A DNA stretch of 25,550 nucleotides from Deltaproteobacteria bacterium (GTDB taxonomy: Bacteria; Desulfobacterota; Syntrophia; Syntrophales; UBA2210), in NCBI GenBank assembly GCA_016935935.1, contig JAFGPZ010000153.1:1-25550 (forward strand), written 5' to 3'. The position numbers and the translations under genes are program-made. The notes under the pieces were generated by a model. That model saw only the letters and a program-made list of their open reading frames with translations. It was not told where the DNA came from and did not search any database. Of the stretch, positions 1 to 6,450 are shown piece by piece. The number at the start of each line of letters is the position of its first letter. Position 1 is the first letter of the stretch.

Positions 1-116
1 GACAGCATGGTAGTGCCGAGGACTGCGAATATCATCACAGTAAGAACCAGACCGATGAGAATACTGCCACCGGGCTTTTTGTTTTTTATGTATTTATTGA
101 GGCCTTTGCATAACAT
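1..116 (-). CDS. MshP/PilX-like minor pilus protein, N-terminal part (runs off the window)
   Basis: Only the first 38 codons lie in the window. They start at an ATG at 116 and stay open to the edge. The peptide begins with a basic stretch (K4, K8, K11, K13, K14), then P-G-G-S at 15-18, then an unbroken hydrophobic segment from about 19 to 38 (ILIGLVLTVMIFAVLG). This is the N-terminal pattern of PilX/MshP-type proteins (basic leader, Gly-Ser, hydrophobic helix, no Glu at +5), which occur in minor pilin operons. Position supports it: it is the fourth gene after three prepilin-like genes on the same strand, where mshP follows mshO in MSHA loci. The ribosome binding site is weak (AGG about 10 nt upstream). 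The 173-bp gap to the gene before it carries a palindromic repeat. Family assignment is inferred from a short segment. Confidence 0.6.
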   Translation of the reverse strand, partial: MLCKGLNKYIKNKKPGGSILIGLVLTVMIFAVLGTTML

Positions 117-132
117 TATAAAACCTGCAATT

Positions 133-205
133 GCGTCATACCGGCGCAGGCCGGTATCCAGAGTTATCACGTGCTTTCTGGATTCCGGGTCAAGCCCGGA
201 ATGAC
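133..205. repeat. Palindromic intergenic repeat, core copy without terminal inverted repeats
   Basis: Two adjacent hairpins are visible. The left one is ATACCGGC/GCCGGTAT around a short loop (about 138-158). The right one is ATTCCGGG/CCCGGAAT (about 182-202). The outer ends GTCAT and ATGAC also pair. The right half is the same sequence as the right half of the elements at 6232-6420 and 16250-16387. The left half has diverged (ACCGGCGCAGGCCGGT instead of CCTGCGAAGGCAGG). The GTAAAAAG-type ends of the longer copies are missing. It lies between two co-directional pilus genes. Confidence 0.75.
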
Positions 206-289
206 AAGAGGGGGTATTGTGAAAAGGTCTCTTAATATACAAAGTATTCATAGTTCTATCTTTTCCGCATATCAGCAGGAGTCGTTTCC

Positions 290-817
290 TTAACTGCCTG
301 TGTTTCTGGGACTTACGGTGGTTGAGAAAGTAACCTCACTGCCATCGGACCAAGTAAGGCTAAGAGATATTTCGATGGCAGTCAGCGACGCAATGTCATC
401 TACCCCCGCTACCCAGCTATCGGCACCCTTATAATAGGTCAAGGCAAAGCTACTCACACTATCGACCAGCGTATCTCCATTTACAGCAGCGGAACCGGTA
501 GCAATTTTAACCGTGCTGTCATCGGCAAAATAGTAAATCGTCTGTGTTATGGAAACGCCGCTGTCATCGAGTCGCTCATATGTAATACGGGATACCTCTC
601 CTGTTGTCACTGCGGAAAGTTCCATCAGCTCACGGCTTATACGGGTCATTGCCAGTTGTGCCTTCTGGCCGATGGAGGCGCTGTCCCTGGTAAACACATA
701 GCCTTTCACTCCCGTTACTATTGCCATCCCGGCGAAAGACGTAATGATGCCGATAATAATTACGGAAACAATTACTTCTATAAGTGTAAAACCATTGTCT
801 CTTTTCAACATCTTCAT
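290..817 (-). CDS. MshO-like minor pilin / pseudopilin
   Basis: A 175-residue prepilin-type protein. It has a short basic leader (MKMLKRDNG), a prepilin peptidase site G|FTLIE with Glu at mature position 5, and a hydrophobic helix of about 20 residues. A region then resembles GspJ/PilW/MshO proteins (GYVFTRDSASIGQKAQLAM, then RISREL at about 58-63), followed by a beta-rich C-terminal half. Such proteins are thought to sit at the tip of a pilus and prime assembly. It lies 21 bp after the preceding prepilin gene and is probably co-transcribed with it. The order after the major pilin (C-, D-, O-, P-like) agrees with MSHA loci. The exact subtype is inferred from position more than from similarity. 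Confidence 0.8.
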   Translation of the reverse strand: MKMLKRDNGFTLIEVIVSVIIIGIITSFAGMAIVTGVKGYVFTRDSASIGQKAQLAMTRISRELMELSAVTTGEVSRITYERLDDSGVSITQTIYYFADDSTVKIATGSAAVNGDTLVDSVSSFALTYYKGADSWVAGVDDIASLTAIEISLSLTWSDGSEVTFSTTVSPRNTGS

Positions 818-838
818 CTTAAACTGTCCGCCGGGGCA

Positions 839-1264
839 TTATTCGGTGAAAAGCGCCGTCAGCCTCTGTTCACCATTCACATCGGCAATGGTTAACTTTA
901 GAATACTGTCGCCACTTCCTTGCACTTCATTACCACTTTCGTCGAAGGTAATATAGTCATTGTAAATCACTGTGTAGGAACCGTAGACGCCACCTTCTAC
1001 CACATCGTCTTTCTCTCCAATCTGGGTTTTCAAGGTGTCCAAAGGCGTGGTATCCTGTTTATATTCCGCCGTTATTTTTTCCATTACCCCTTGAATCTCA
1101 AGGTTATTTTGAACCCTCAGGAGCGGCTCGGCGCTTCCCATCATGCTCGTCCCCATCAACTGAATGAATGTAAGACCCAGCAGAGAGGCGACAAGGATAG
1201 TAACAACAATCTCAATGAGGGTAAATCCTTTCTGTGCTCGAATTGAAATCAAAAAAGCCTTCAT
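839..1264 (-). CDS. MshD-like minor pilin / pseudopilin
   Basis: A 141-residue protein with leader MKAFLISIRAQKG, cleavage site G|FTLIE (Glu at mature position 5) and a long hydrophobic helix (IVVTILVASLLGLTFIQLMG). The C-terminal part is short and polar and has no recognisable catalytic motif. The start codon overlaps the stop of the upstream prepilin gene (ATGA at 1261-1264), so translation is probably coupled. The size and the second place among the minor pilins fit MshD or GspI-type pseudopilins. Which of these it is cannot be decided by eye. Confidence 0.78.
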   Translation of the reverse strand: MKAFLISIRAQKGFTLIEIVVTILVASLLGLTFIQLMGTSMMGSAEPLLRVQNNLEIQGVMEKITAEYKQDTTPLDTLKTQIGEKDDVVEGGVYGSYTVIYNDYITFDESGNEVQGSGDSILKLTIADVNGEQRLTALFTE

Positions 1265-1728
1265 GGTATAAATCCCGTGTTGTTCGTTATGCTAATTGTT
1301 TCAGAAGTTCCTCCGAGAGAAACAGAAATGTCTGCACCTCCCTGAGCCGTGGCCGCAGCGTCGGTATAGGGTTTCCCCCAGGAATCAAAGGAAACAGTCG
1401 CTACAGTTATTGTCATCCCGGCAGGAAGTGTTACGGAATCAGAAGTCTCCGCAGGCAAAAACACCGTGTCATTGATATTCCCGTTTTTAAAAAGAAAATA
1501 TGTGTCGCTGGAAAAATTAATTCCCCATATAGCATCGCTGCTCATGGCCCGCGCCTGGGCATAACGAAGATGCCCCTTGATCACCTCGACCTGTGCTGCC
1601 AGATTATTGGCGGAGGTTGAATAAACACTTGATATTGTTACAGCCGTGCCGATGATGCCGATGACAATCAGAACCGCCACAATCTCAATCAGTGTAAAAC
1701 CTCGGTCATGTTTGCCGGAATGTCTCAT
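1261..1728 (-). CDS. MshC/GspH (FimT)-like minor pilin
   Basis: A 155-residue prepilin-like protein. It has leader MRHSGKHDRG, then FTLIE with Glu at mature position 5, and a hydrophobic helix (IVAVLIVIGIIGTAVTIS). A stretch at about 39-62 (LAAQVEVIKGHLRYAQARAM) matches the GspH/FimT pattern in which a conserved helix ends in 'l..ar..A'. The beta-rich C-terminal part carries WGINFSSDTYFLF and FDSWGKPY, also typical of GspH/FimT. AAGG lies 8 nt before the ATG. It opens the minor pilin operon, and a MITE-like element begins only 27 bp upstream of its start, so its promoter lies inside or beyond that element. Confidence 0.82.
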   Translation of the reverse strand: MRHSGKHDRGFTLIEIVAVLIVIGIIGTAVTISSVYSTSANNLAAQVEVIKGHLRYAQARAMSSDAIWGINFSSDTYFLFKNGNINDTVFLPAETSDSVTLPAGMTITVATVSFDSWGKPYTDAAATAQGGADISVSLGGTSETISITNNTGFIP

Positions 1729-1755
1729 GGCTGAAACCTTTTTACCTGTTTAACT

Positions 1756-1894
1756 GTTGATGGTCCCGTAAAAAGTCGTTTTTTACTGTTTTTGTCATTC
1801 CGGGCTTGACCCGGAATCCAGTCTTTTCAGCTAGTTATGGATTCCTGCCTTCGCAGGAATGACGCTGTTTTTTACCTATTACTAAACCATCAAC
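1756..1894. repeat. MITE-like palindromic element, copy 1 (139 bp)
   Basis: The ends are GTTGATGGT and ACCATCAAC. The left end continues as CCCGTAAAAAGTCG; the matching right arm has decayed. Inside are two hairpins: ATTCCGGG/CCCGGAAT and ATTCCTGC/GCAGGAAT. Read on the minus strand, the interior is almost identical to the element at 16250-16387 (AACAGCGTCATTCCTGCG, then ATCCATAACT, then GACTGGATTCCGG), so the two are inverted copies of one family. It contains no ORF. The 11-base sequence TTTACCTGTTT occurs on both sides (1741 and 1901). It separates the minor pilin operon from the divergent cyclase gene. Confidence 0.8.
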
Positions 1895-1917
1895 TATTGA
1901 TTTACCTGTTTTCTTTC

Positions 1918-1946
1918 TTGCCATATGTTAAAAGATACCTTATATA
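1918..1946 (+). promoter_or_regulatory. Sigma-70-type promoter of the cyclase-like gene
   Basis: TTGCCA (1918-1923) and TATATA (1941-1946) are separated by exactly 17 bp, and the -10 region continues as AAAT. Transcription would start near 1953, leaving a leader of about 55 nt. GAAGGG lies 8 to 9 nt before the ATG of the gene at 2008. Confidence 0.6.
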
Positions 1947-2007
1947 AAATCTGTTGTTTCTTCAATAATCATTTTAAGGGCTTCAAAATAACGCGAAGGG
2001 CTATACC

Positions 2008-2688
2008 ATGTCAGAAAGACTGGCAATGAATGCCATTACCACCGATATACTGCTTCTCGACGTTGTGGGTTTTTCCACATTGTCCAACCGCGATCAGTTT
2101 ATCAGCGCCATAATAATCAACAATAAAATAAAGGAAGCCGTTGAGACACTCGGCATTCATGCATCCCTTAAACCGGGCAAGGTTGTAGACGGATTGATCT
2201 CAACAGGAGATGGATTTTTTATAATTGTCGATCCGGTCATATCGGGTTATGGACCGTTCTTAGCCCTCTCTCTGAGAAATTATTTTCTCATGGAAAGCGA
2301 CCTTTACCATGGCATCAGAATTGCGGTTCACTACGGTTCCACCATTCCATTTATCGATGTTACTGAAAGAAAAAACTTCGTCGGTGACGGCATAAACAAC
2401 TGTTCAAGACTGCTGGAAAATAAAAAGATCGGTCAAAAAGCGTGGAAATATTCCGGTGACGGGAACTCTGTAATAGTCTCCAGGGAATGCTGGGAACATT
2501 TTAACAGCGTCTTTGATTTAGAAGACATAAGCTCCTTTACGGATATGATCGATTTCAGTTACTCCCGCGAATACGGATTCAAGGACAAACTGGATAAACC
2601 CCACTATGTCCGTTTTATAGAGAGCTCGCGCCACATAGGATTGTTCCCGCCCAAGCCGACTGAAGCAAAAATTCCACCCAAACCATGA
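2008..2688 (+). CDS. Stand-alone class III nucleotide cyclase-like domain protein
   Basis: A 226-residue soluble protein consisting of one class III adenylate/guanylate cyclase-type domain. Visible motifs are DVVGFS with the first metal-binding Asp (D18), STGDGFF with the second (D68), and GDGINNCSRL, in which N130 and R134 match the transition-state residues of the family consensus (G..VN.AaR). The lysine that normally selects adenine just before the second Asp is not present (Ile at that place), so base specificity is open and the domain could be a degenerate sensor. There is no sensor, HAMP or membrane segment. The C-terminus is proline-rich. It is the only plus-strand gene in the pilus locus and has its own promoter. 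It faces the major pilin gene tail to tail across a shared terminator. A role in controlling the pilus is suggested by position only. Confidence 0.75.
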   Translation: MSERLAMNAITTDILLLDVVGFSTLSNRDQFISAIIINNKIKEAVETLGIHASLKPGKVVDGLISTGDGFFIIVDPVISGYGPFLALSLRNYFLMESDLYHGIRIAVHYGSTIPFIDVTERKNFVGDGINNCSRLLENKKIGQKAWKYSGDGNSVIVSRECWEHFNSVFDLEDISSFTDMIDFSYSREYGFKDKLDKPHYVRFIESSRHIGLFPPKPTEAKIPPKP

Positions 2689-2723
2689 TCAGCGAACTAA
2701 GCGAAACAGTCTCATAAACAGAA

Positions 2724-2751
2724 ACAGGGAGGGGGTTACGCCCCTCCCTGT
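2724..2751. terminator. Bidirectional terminator between cyclase and major pilin
   Basis: A perfect 11-bp GC-rich stem, ACAGGGAGGGG/CCCCTCCCTGT, encloses a 6-nt loop. It lies 35 bp after the cyclase stop and 57 bp after the pilin stop. On the minus strand it is followed by TTCTGTTTAT, a partial T tract, so it should work best for the pilin transcript. No T run follows on the plus strand. Confidence 0.75.
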
Positions 2752-2808
2752 GTCATCCGCAGCAGTAATTTATCTTTAGATCACATTCATTTCTGTATTA
2801 GCTATTAT

Positions 2809-3342
2809 CTATTGAATGACATTATCATCAGCATCATAGAATATCGCTCCGCCGGTATCCCACTGACCTGGTTGTGAGTCAGTCGCACCTTTTCTTGTCA
2901 ACTTTGCGTATGCTGTAAAATTCTTCGAGACGACTGTAGCGAGGTCGGCACCATTAGTCGGTAATGAATCAACGCCGAAATCTCCAAACGTATAATATCC
3001 AGCAGTTCCGTTAATTGTATCTGTTGTAGAACCAATAACTGTTGCAATATCATTGAGACTCCCCGCTGTACCGCTAGCTTCCAAATTTAATTGTATATCT
3101 GCTGTTGCGGGATTTTCATCGTGGTCAACATATCCCCTTGTCTTATACTTTGACCACATGAGGTTATCCCTGGCCACCATCTCTGATAGCGCCTGCTTCA
3201 AGGCACTTTTTGCAGCGTCATCCTGAAGATCGAAATATTTCGGTATTGCCACGGCGGCCAGAATACCGAGGATAATCAGAACGGCGATAATCTCGATAAG
3301 TGTAAAACCTTTTTCGTTTTTCAGGCGATTCATTCTCATCAT
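2809..3342 (-). CDS. mshA: MshA-like major type IV pilin
   Basis: A 177-residue prepilin. The short basic leader (MMRMNRLKNEKG) is cut before FTLIE, with Glu at mature position 5. The hydrophobic helix is followed by AVAIPKYFDLQDDA and a helix rich in Ala and Leu; the 'PK(Y/F)..LQ.DA' pattern is characteristic of MSHA-type pilins. The C-terminal head is rich in Thr, Gly, Asp and Asn. It has no cysteine, so the D-region disulfide loop usual in type IVa pilins is absent. GGGAGGT (3352-3358) is a strong ribosome binding site 9 nt from the start; a second ATG directly follows the first. The gene stands alone between a -24/-12 promoter and a strong terminator, as expected for a highly expressed subunit. 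That it is the major rather than a minor pilin is inferred from this separate control and from gene order. Confidence 0.85.
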   Translation of the reverse strand: MMRMNRLKNEKGFTLIEIIAVLIILGILAAVAIPKYFDLQDDAAKSALKQALSEMVARDNLMWSKYKTRGYVDHDENPATADIQLNLEASGTAGSLNDIATVIGSTTDTINGTAGYYTFGDFGVDSLPTNGADLATVVSKNFTAYAKLTRKGATDSQPGQWDTGGAIFYDADDNVIQ

Positions 3343-3400
3343 TATTATGTTACCTCCCCCATTTCAATTGGATTATTAAGACTGTATGCCCTATGTTACA

Positions 3401-3416
3401 AGCATTTTCTATGCCA
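3401..3416 (-). promoter_or_regulatory. Sigma-54 (-24/-12) promoter of the major pilin
   Basis: On the minus strand the sequence reads TGGCATAGAAAATGCT. GG and GC are separated by exactly 10 nt, as required by sigma-54 RNA polymerase (consensus TGGCAC-N5-TTGC). Transcription would start near 3390, about 48 nt before the pilin ATG. A sigma-54 activator gene lies immediately upstream in the same direction, which makes the match functionally credible. Confidence 0.75.
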
Positions 3417-3509
3417 CTTTTAATCTTTTTAAAAATAAACCCGCTTTGTGCCGAAATTACAGGCACTTAAAATTTTCCGTAACTTTTTGTATTCTTTAAT
3501 CATTTACCA

Positions 3510-3553
3510 AAACCTACAAAAATTGAAGGTTTATCTGCAATTTTTGTAGGTTT
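3510..3553. promoter_or_regulatory. Perfect 16-bp inverted repeat, probable activator (enhancer) site
   Basis: Left arm AAACCTACAAAAATTG (3510-3525) and right arm CAATTTTTGTAGGTTT (3538-3553) are exact reverse complements around 12 nt. The centre is about 140 bp upstream of the expected pilin transcription start, within the range usual for binding sites of sigma-54 activators. AT richness and lack of a T run after the stem on the minus strand argue against a simple terminator for the activator gene, which ends 45 bp away, though transcript hairpin formation remains possible. Confidence 0.6.
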
Positions 3554-3598
3554 ACGGGAAGCCTTACATTGCTTAGGTATCGTGAATTGTGCGGCCAA

Positions 3599-4939
3599 TC
3601 AGGGCTTCAGGGAGGCGATATCGATCTCGTGTTTCTTGATTCGATGATAGAGGCTTCTCTCATTAATGCCCAATATTTCAGCAGCCCTTGCCTGCACCCC
3701 TCTGGTGCTTATCAGCGCTTCGACGATCATCTTCTTTTCCATATTTGCCAGCCGGTCGTCTATGGATACAACATTATCCAGGTCCAGTTTCTGATCAAGT
3801 CCGTAACCCACTTCCTTCATACTGGAAAGAATATCTACTGGGATATTGGCCGGTTCGATTATCCCCGCATCAGACATTAGAGCCACCCTCTCAACGGTAT
3901 TCTTGAGTTCCCGGACATTGCCGGGCCATGAGTAGTTCATCAGCATCTGAAGAGCGTCCGAAGAAATCCTTGCCTTTTTAGGAGACTGTTTCAGAAAGTA
4001 ATCGATGAGCAGGGGTATGTCTTCCCTCCGTTCGGCAAGGCGGGGCATATTCAGAGTAACGGCGTTGATCCGGTAGTAGAGATCCTCCCTGAACTTCCCT
4101 TCTTTTACCATTTCGGGCAGATCCTTGTTTGAAGCGGAGATAAAGCGCACATCGATCTTGATTGGTCTCGTGCCTCCGACGCGCTCGAACTCCCTCTCCT
4201 GCAGGACGCGAAGCAGCTTGGCCTGTGTTTCCATGGGCATGTCTCCGATTTCGTCGAGCAGAATAGTCCCTTCATTGGCAAGTTCAAACTTGCCTGTCTT
4301 CTGGGATGTCGCCCCGGTGAAGGCCCCTTTCTCATGACCGAAGAGCTCGCTCTCCAGCAGTCCCTCAGGGATAGCCACACAACTGAGTTTCACAAAGGGC
4401 TTGTCCCTGCGCTTGCTGTGCTTGTGAATGCTGGAGGCGACAAGTTCCTTGCCCGTACCGCTGTCACCCATGATCAGTACAGTGGCGTCGGTGGCGGCAA
4501 CCTTCATTATCTGGCTGAAGAGCCCCCGCATTACCCTGCTCTGGCCTACCATGTCAGGGAAAAGTTCCTTTGCCTCCACCTTGTCCAGCAGGCTGGATAT
4601 CTCCTTGAAAACCAGGTTGAAATGATCTATTTCATTCACATTACCCTGTTTTTTGTCAGCCACCGCCTTGGTCAGAAGGGACATTCTTTCCGCCTCCTGG
4701 ACAAACTTTTTCATGGGGCTTAATATGAGCCTTGTTATCAAGAAACCGCAGAGAAAGGTCACAACGATTATCACGGCAGCCCATAACGCGATGTCACCTG
4801 ATATCTGGACGCCCCTGGGATAGTATTTACTTAATTGAAAGGCAATAATACCGGTCAGAATGGACATGCCGGAAAAGATAACCGGTATCAGAATATAGAG
4901 GCTTACATTGTATCTCTGCTTATTTTTTTTGTTTCCCAT
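3599..4939 (-). CDS. Membrane-anchored sigma-54-dependent transcriptional activator
   Basis: A 446-residue bacterial enhancer-binding protein. Two hydrophobic helices (about 13-35 and 50-73) and a short HAMP-like linker replace the usual receiver domain. The AAA+ domain follows with Walker A GDSGTGKE (158-165), the sigma-54-contacting loop GAFTGA (205-210), Walker B ILLDEIG (226-232), an Arg-finger region FREDLYYR (283-290) and WPGNVREL (338-345). A Fis-type helix-turn-helix is at the C-terminus (about 399-440). All motifs needed to open sigma-54 promoters are intact. It starts 23 bp after the platform gene and lies directly upstream of a sigma-54 promoter driving the pilin, so the pilin is its likely target. 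With no phosphorylation domain, the signal probably comes through the membrane part or a partner protein; this is inference. Confidence 0.9.
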   Translation of the reverse strand: MGNKKNKQRYNVSLYILIPVIFSGMSILTGIIAFQLSKYYPRGVQISGDIALWAAVIIVVTFLCGFLITRLILSPMKKFVQEAERMSLLTKAVADKKQGNVNEIDHFNLVFKEISSLLDKVEAKELFPDMVGQSRVMRGLFSQIMKVAATDATVLIMGDSGTGKELVASSIHKHSKRRDKPFVKLSCVAIPEGLLESELFGHEKGAFTGATSQKTGKFELANEGTILLDEIGDMPMETQAKLLRVLQEREFERVGGTRPIKIDVRFISASNKDLPEMVKEGKFREDLYYRINAVTLNMPRLAERREDIPLLIDYFLKQSPKKARISSDALQMLMNYSWPGNVRELKNTVERVALMSDAGIIEPANIPVDILSSMKEVGYGLDQKLDLDNVVSIDDRLANMEKKMIVEALISTRGVQARAAEILGINERSLYHRIKKHEIDIASLKP

Positions 4940-4962
4940 TTTCCTTCTCCAGTTTCAAAACC

Positions 4963-6189
4963 CTAATGGCGGGCTAACTTTGTTAAATCCCACATGGGGA
5001 GAAATATGGACAGCGCGAAAAACCCGACTACCACAGCAAGGCCCACTATCAAAAAGGGACCGATGGCATCCGATAATCTCTTTACGGCATATTCCACCTC
5101 TTCATCATAATGGATCGATATCTGCCTCAGCATCTCCTCAAGCTGCCCCGATTCTTCTCCTATTGCAATCATATCGACAACCATGGGAGTAAAATATTTT
5201 ACCGACTTCAGGGGGCTTGAGATGCCGCTTCCCTCCTCCACCCGCTGCCTGACCCGGTTTAACTCCCTGGTTATCGCCTGATTGCCGATGGTTCCGCTTA
5301 AGATCTCCAGAGAACTCAAGACAGGAATCCCGCTGGACTGTAATATGGAAAAAACGCTTGCGAAGCGTGACATCATCGCCTTGACAAATAGGGGACCAAG
5401 AACGGGTATATGGAGTATAACTCTGTCACAGAGGTATTTGCCCATCTCTGTCTTTTTATAATAATACCTGATAGCCACAATACCGCCTACAGCGCCGCCT
5501 GCAGCGATATACCAGTAACTCCTCAGAAAATGATACAATCCGATGCTGATAAGGGTGGGCAGGGGAAGATCCAGTCCGGCACGGGTAAATATGGTGGCAA
5601 ATTTCGGGACGATCATGGTAAGGAGTACCACAAAGGCGATACCGAGAGTTATCAAAACGAACATTGGATACTGCAGGGCCGATTTTATATCGGATTTAAT
5701 TTTGTGCTCATGCTCGACAATATAAACGAGACGGTCAAGCACCTCGGAAAGTGTGCCACTGATCTCACCTGCCCTGATCATGCTGCAATAGAGAGATGGG
5801 AATATGTCCCTGTGTTTTCTGAAGGCATCGTAAAGGGTTGATCCTTCGCTTGTGTCGACAGCTATGGAGGCAATGGCGTTCTTGAGTTTTGTGTTTTGAG
5901 TCTGATTCCCCAGGACCTCCAACAACCGAAGCATCGATATGCCGGCAGCGAGCATCGTTCTGAACTGTTTCGTAAAGAGAATCAGCTCCTCGGGTTTGAC
6001 GGGCGTCAATTTAGTTTCGAGGCTTTGCAGCCAGCCGGCGGCGGCATTGGCCGACTCCTCCACAACTTTGGAAGGAATGTAGCCCTGAGCGCTTAACATG
6101 CTTTCCGCATTCGCAACGGAATCGGCCCTTATAGCGCCCGAGACGTTTGCACCGCTTTGATTAATTGCCCTGTAAACGTAATTTGGCAT
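4963..6189 (-). CDS. mshG: Type IV pilus inner-membrane platform protein (MshG/PilC/GspF family)
   Basis: A 408-residue polytopic protein of the usual family length. The N-terminal part (YVYRAINQSG, then GAIRADS) is typical of PilC/GspF. Two repeated GspF domains follow (about 68-195 and 270-395), each with the 'F...L..ML.AGI.ML..LE.L' start and a 'GE.SG.L...L' motif (GEISGTL and GEESGQL). Membrane segments are at about 174-195, 222-242 and 374-398. The protein forms the inner-membrane base on which the assembly ATPase acts. GGAG precedes the ATG. The 261 bp that separate it from the ATPase gene are largely filled by a MITE-like element, but both genes point the same way and are probably still one transcript. 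Confidence 0.92.
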   Translation of the reverse strand: MPNYVYRAINQSGANVSGAIRADSVANAESMLSAQGYIPSKVVEESANAAAGWLQSLETKLTPVKPEELILFTKQFRTMLAAGISMLRLLEVLGNQTQNTKLKNAIASIAVDTSEGSTLYDAFRKHRDIFPSLYCSMIRAGEISGTLSEVLDRLVYIVEHEHKIKSDIKSALQYPMFVLITLGIAFVVLLTMIVPKFATIFTRAGLDLPLPTLISIGLYHFLRSYWYIAAGGAVGGIVAIRYYYKKTEMGKYLCDRVILHIPVLGPLFVKAMMSRFASVFSILQSSGIPVLSSLEILSGTIGNQAITRELNRVRQRVEEGSGISSPLKSVKYFTPMVVDMIAIGEESGQLEEMLRQISIHYDEEVEYAVKRLSDAIGPFLIVGLAVVVGFFALSIFLPMWDLTKLARH

Positions 6190-6231
6190 TCCCGCTCCTG
6201 AAATACTGCTAAGTTACTATTATCCAGCCTT

Positions 6232-6420
6232 TACGGTTTCGTCAAAAGTAAAAATAGTGTCATTCCTGCGAAGGCAGGAATCCAGTGCTATTCTCATGGC
6301 GAGCTTGCCGCCCTTCGACAGGCTCAGGGTGACAATGTCATGGTGAGCTTGTCGAACCATGGATTCCGGGTCAAGCCCGGAATGACGAAAGAGATCAAAA
6401 TCGACTTTTTACGAACCCGT
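6232..6420. repeat. MITE-like palindromic element, copy 2, with an internal insertion
   Basis: The ends are imperfect inverted repeats (ACGGTTTCGTCAAAAGT against ACTTTTTACGAACCCGT). The interior shows the family's left hairpin ATTCCTGC/GCAGGAAT and right hairpin ATTCCGGG/CCCGGAAT, in the same orientation as the copy at 16250. It is about 50 bp longer than the other complete copies because a different repeat lies between the two hairpins. It occupies the intergenic space between the assembly ATPase and platform genes. Confidence 0.75.
6294..6362. repeat. Second palindromic repeat nested in MITE copy 2
   Basis: Two related half units are present: TCATGGCGAGCTTGCCG with CTTCGACAGGCTCAGGGTGA, and TCATGGTGAGCTTGTCGA ending in ACCATG. 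GCTTGTCGAA is close to the reverse complement of CTTCGACAGGC. This resembles the 'CTTCGACAAGCTCAG' type of interspersed repeat seen in many proteobacterial genomes. Its place inside the other element suggests insertion of one repeat into another. Confidence 0.5.
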
Positions 6421-6450
6421 CAGACTTAACTCTGCTATATTCAGAGTCAT

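Noticed and set aside
7..204. 65-residue plus-strand frame at the left edge
   Set aside because: It runs through the palindromic repeat and opposite the MshP-like frame; its protein is Arg/Pro-rich without any pattern.
6425..6450. Small hairpin ACTCTG/CAGAGT after the assembly ATPase gene
   Set aside because: Only 6 bp, no T run on the transcribed strand, and the next gene in the operon continues downstream.
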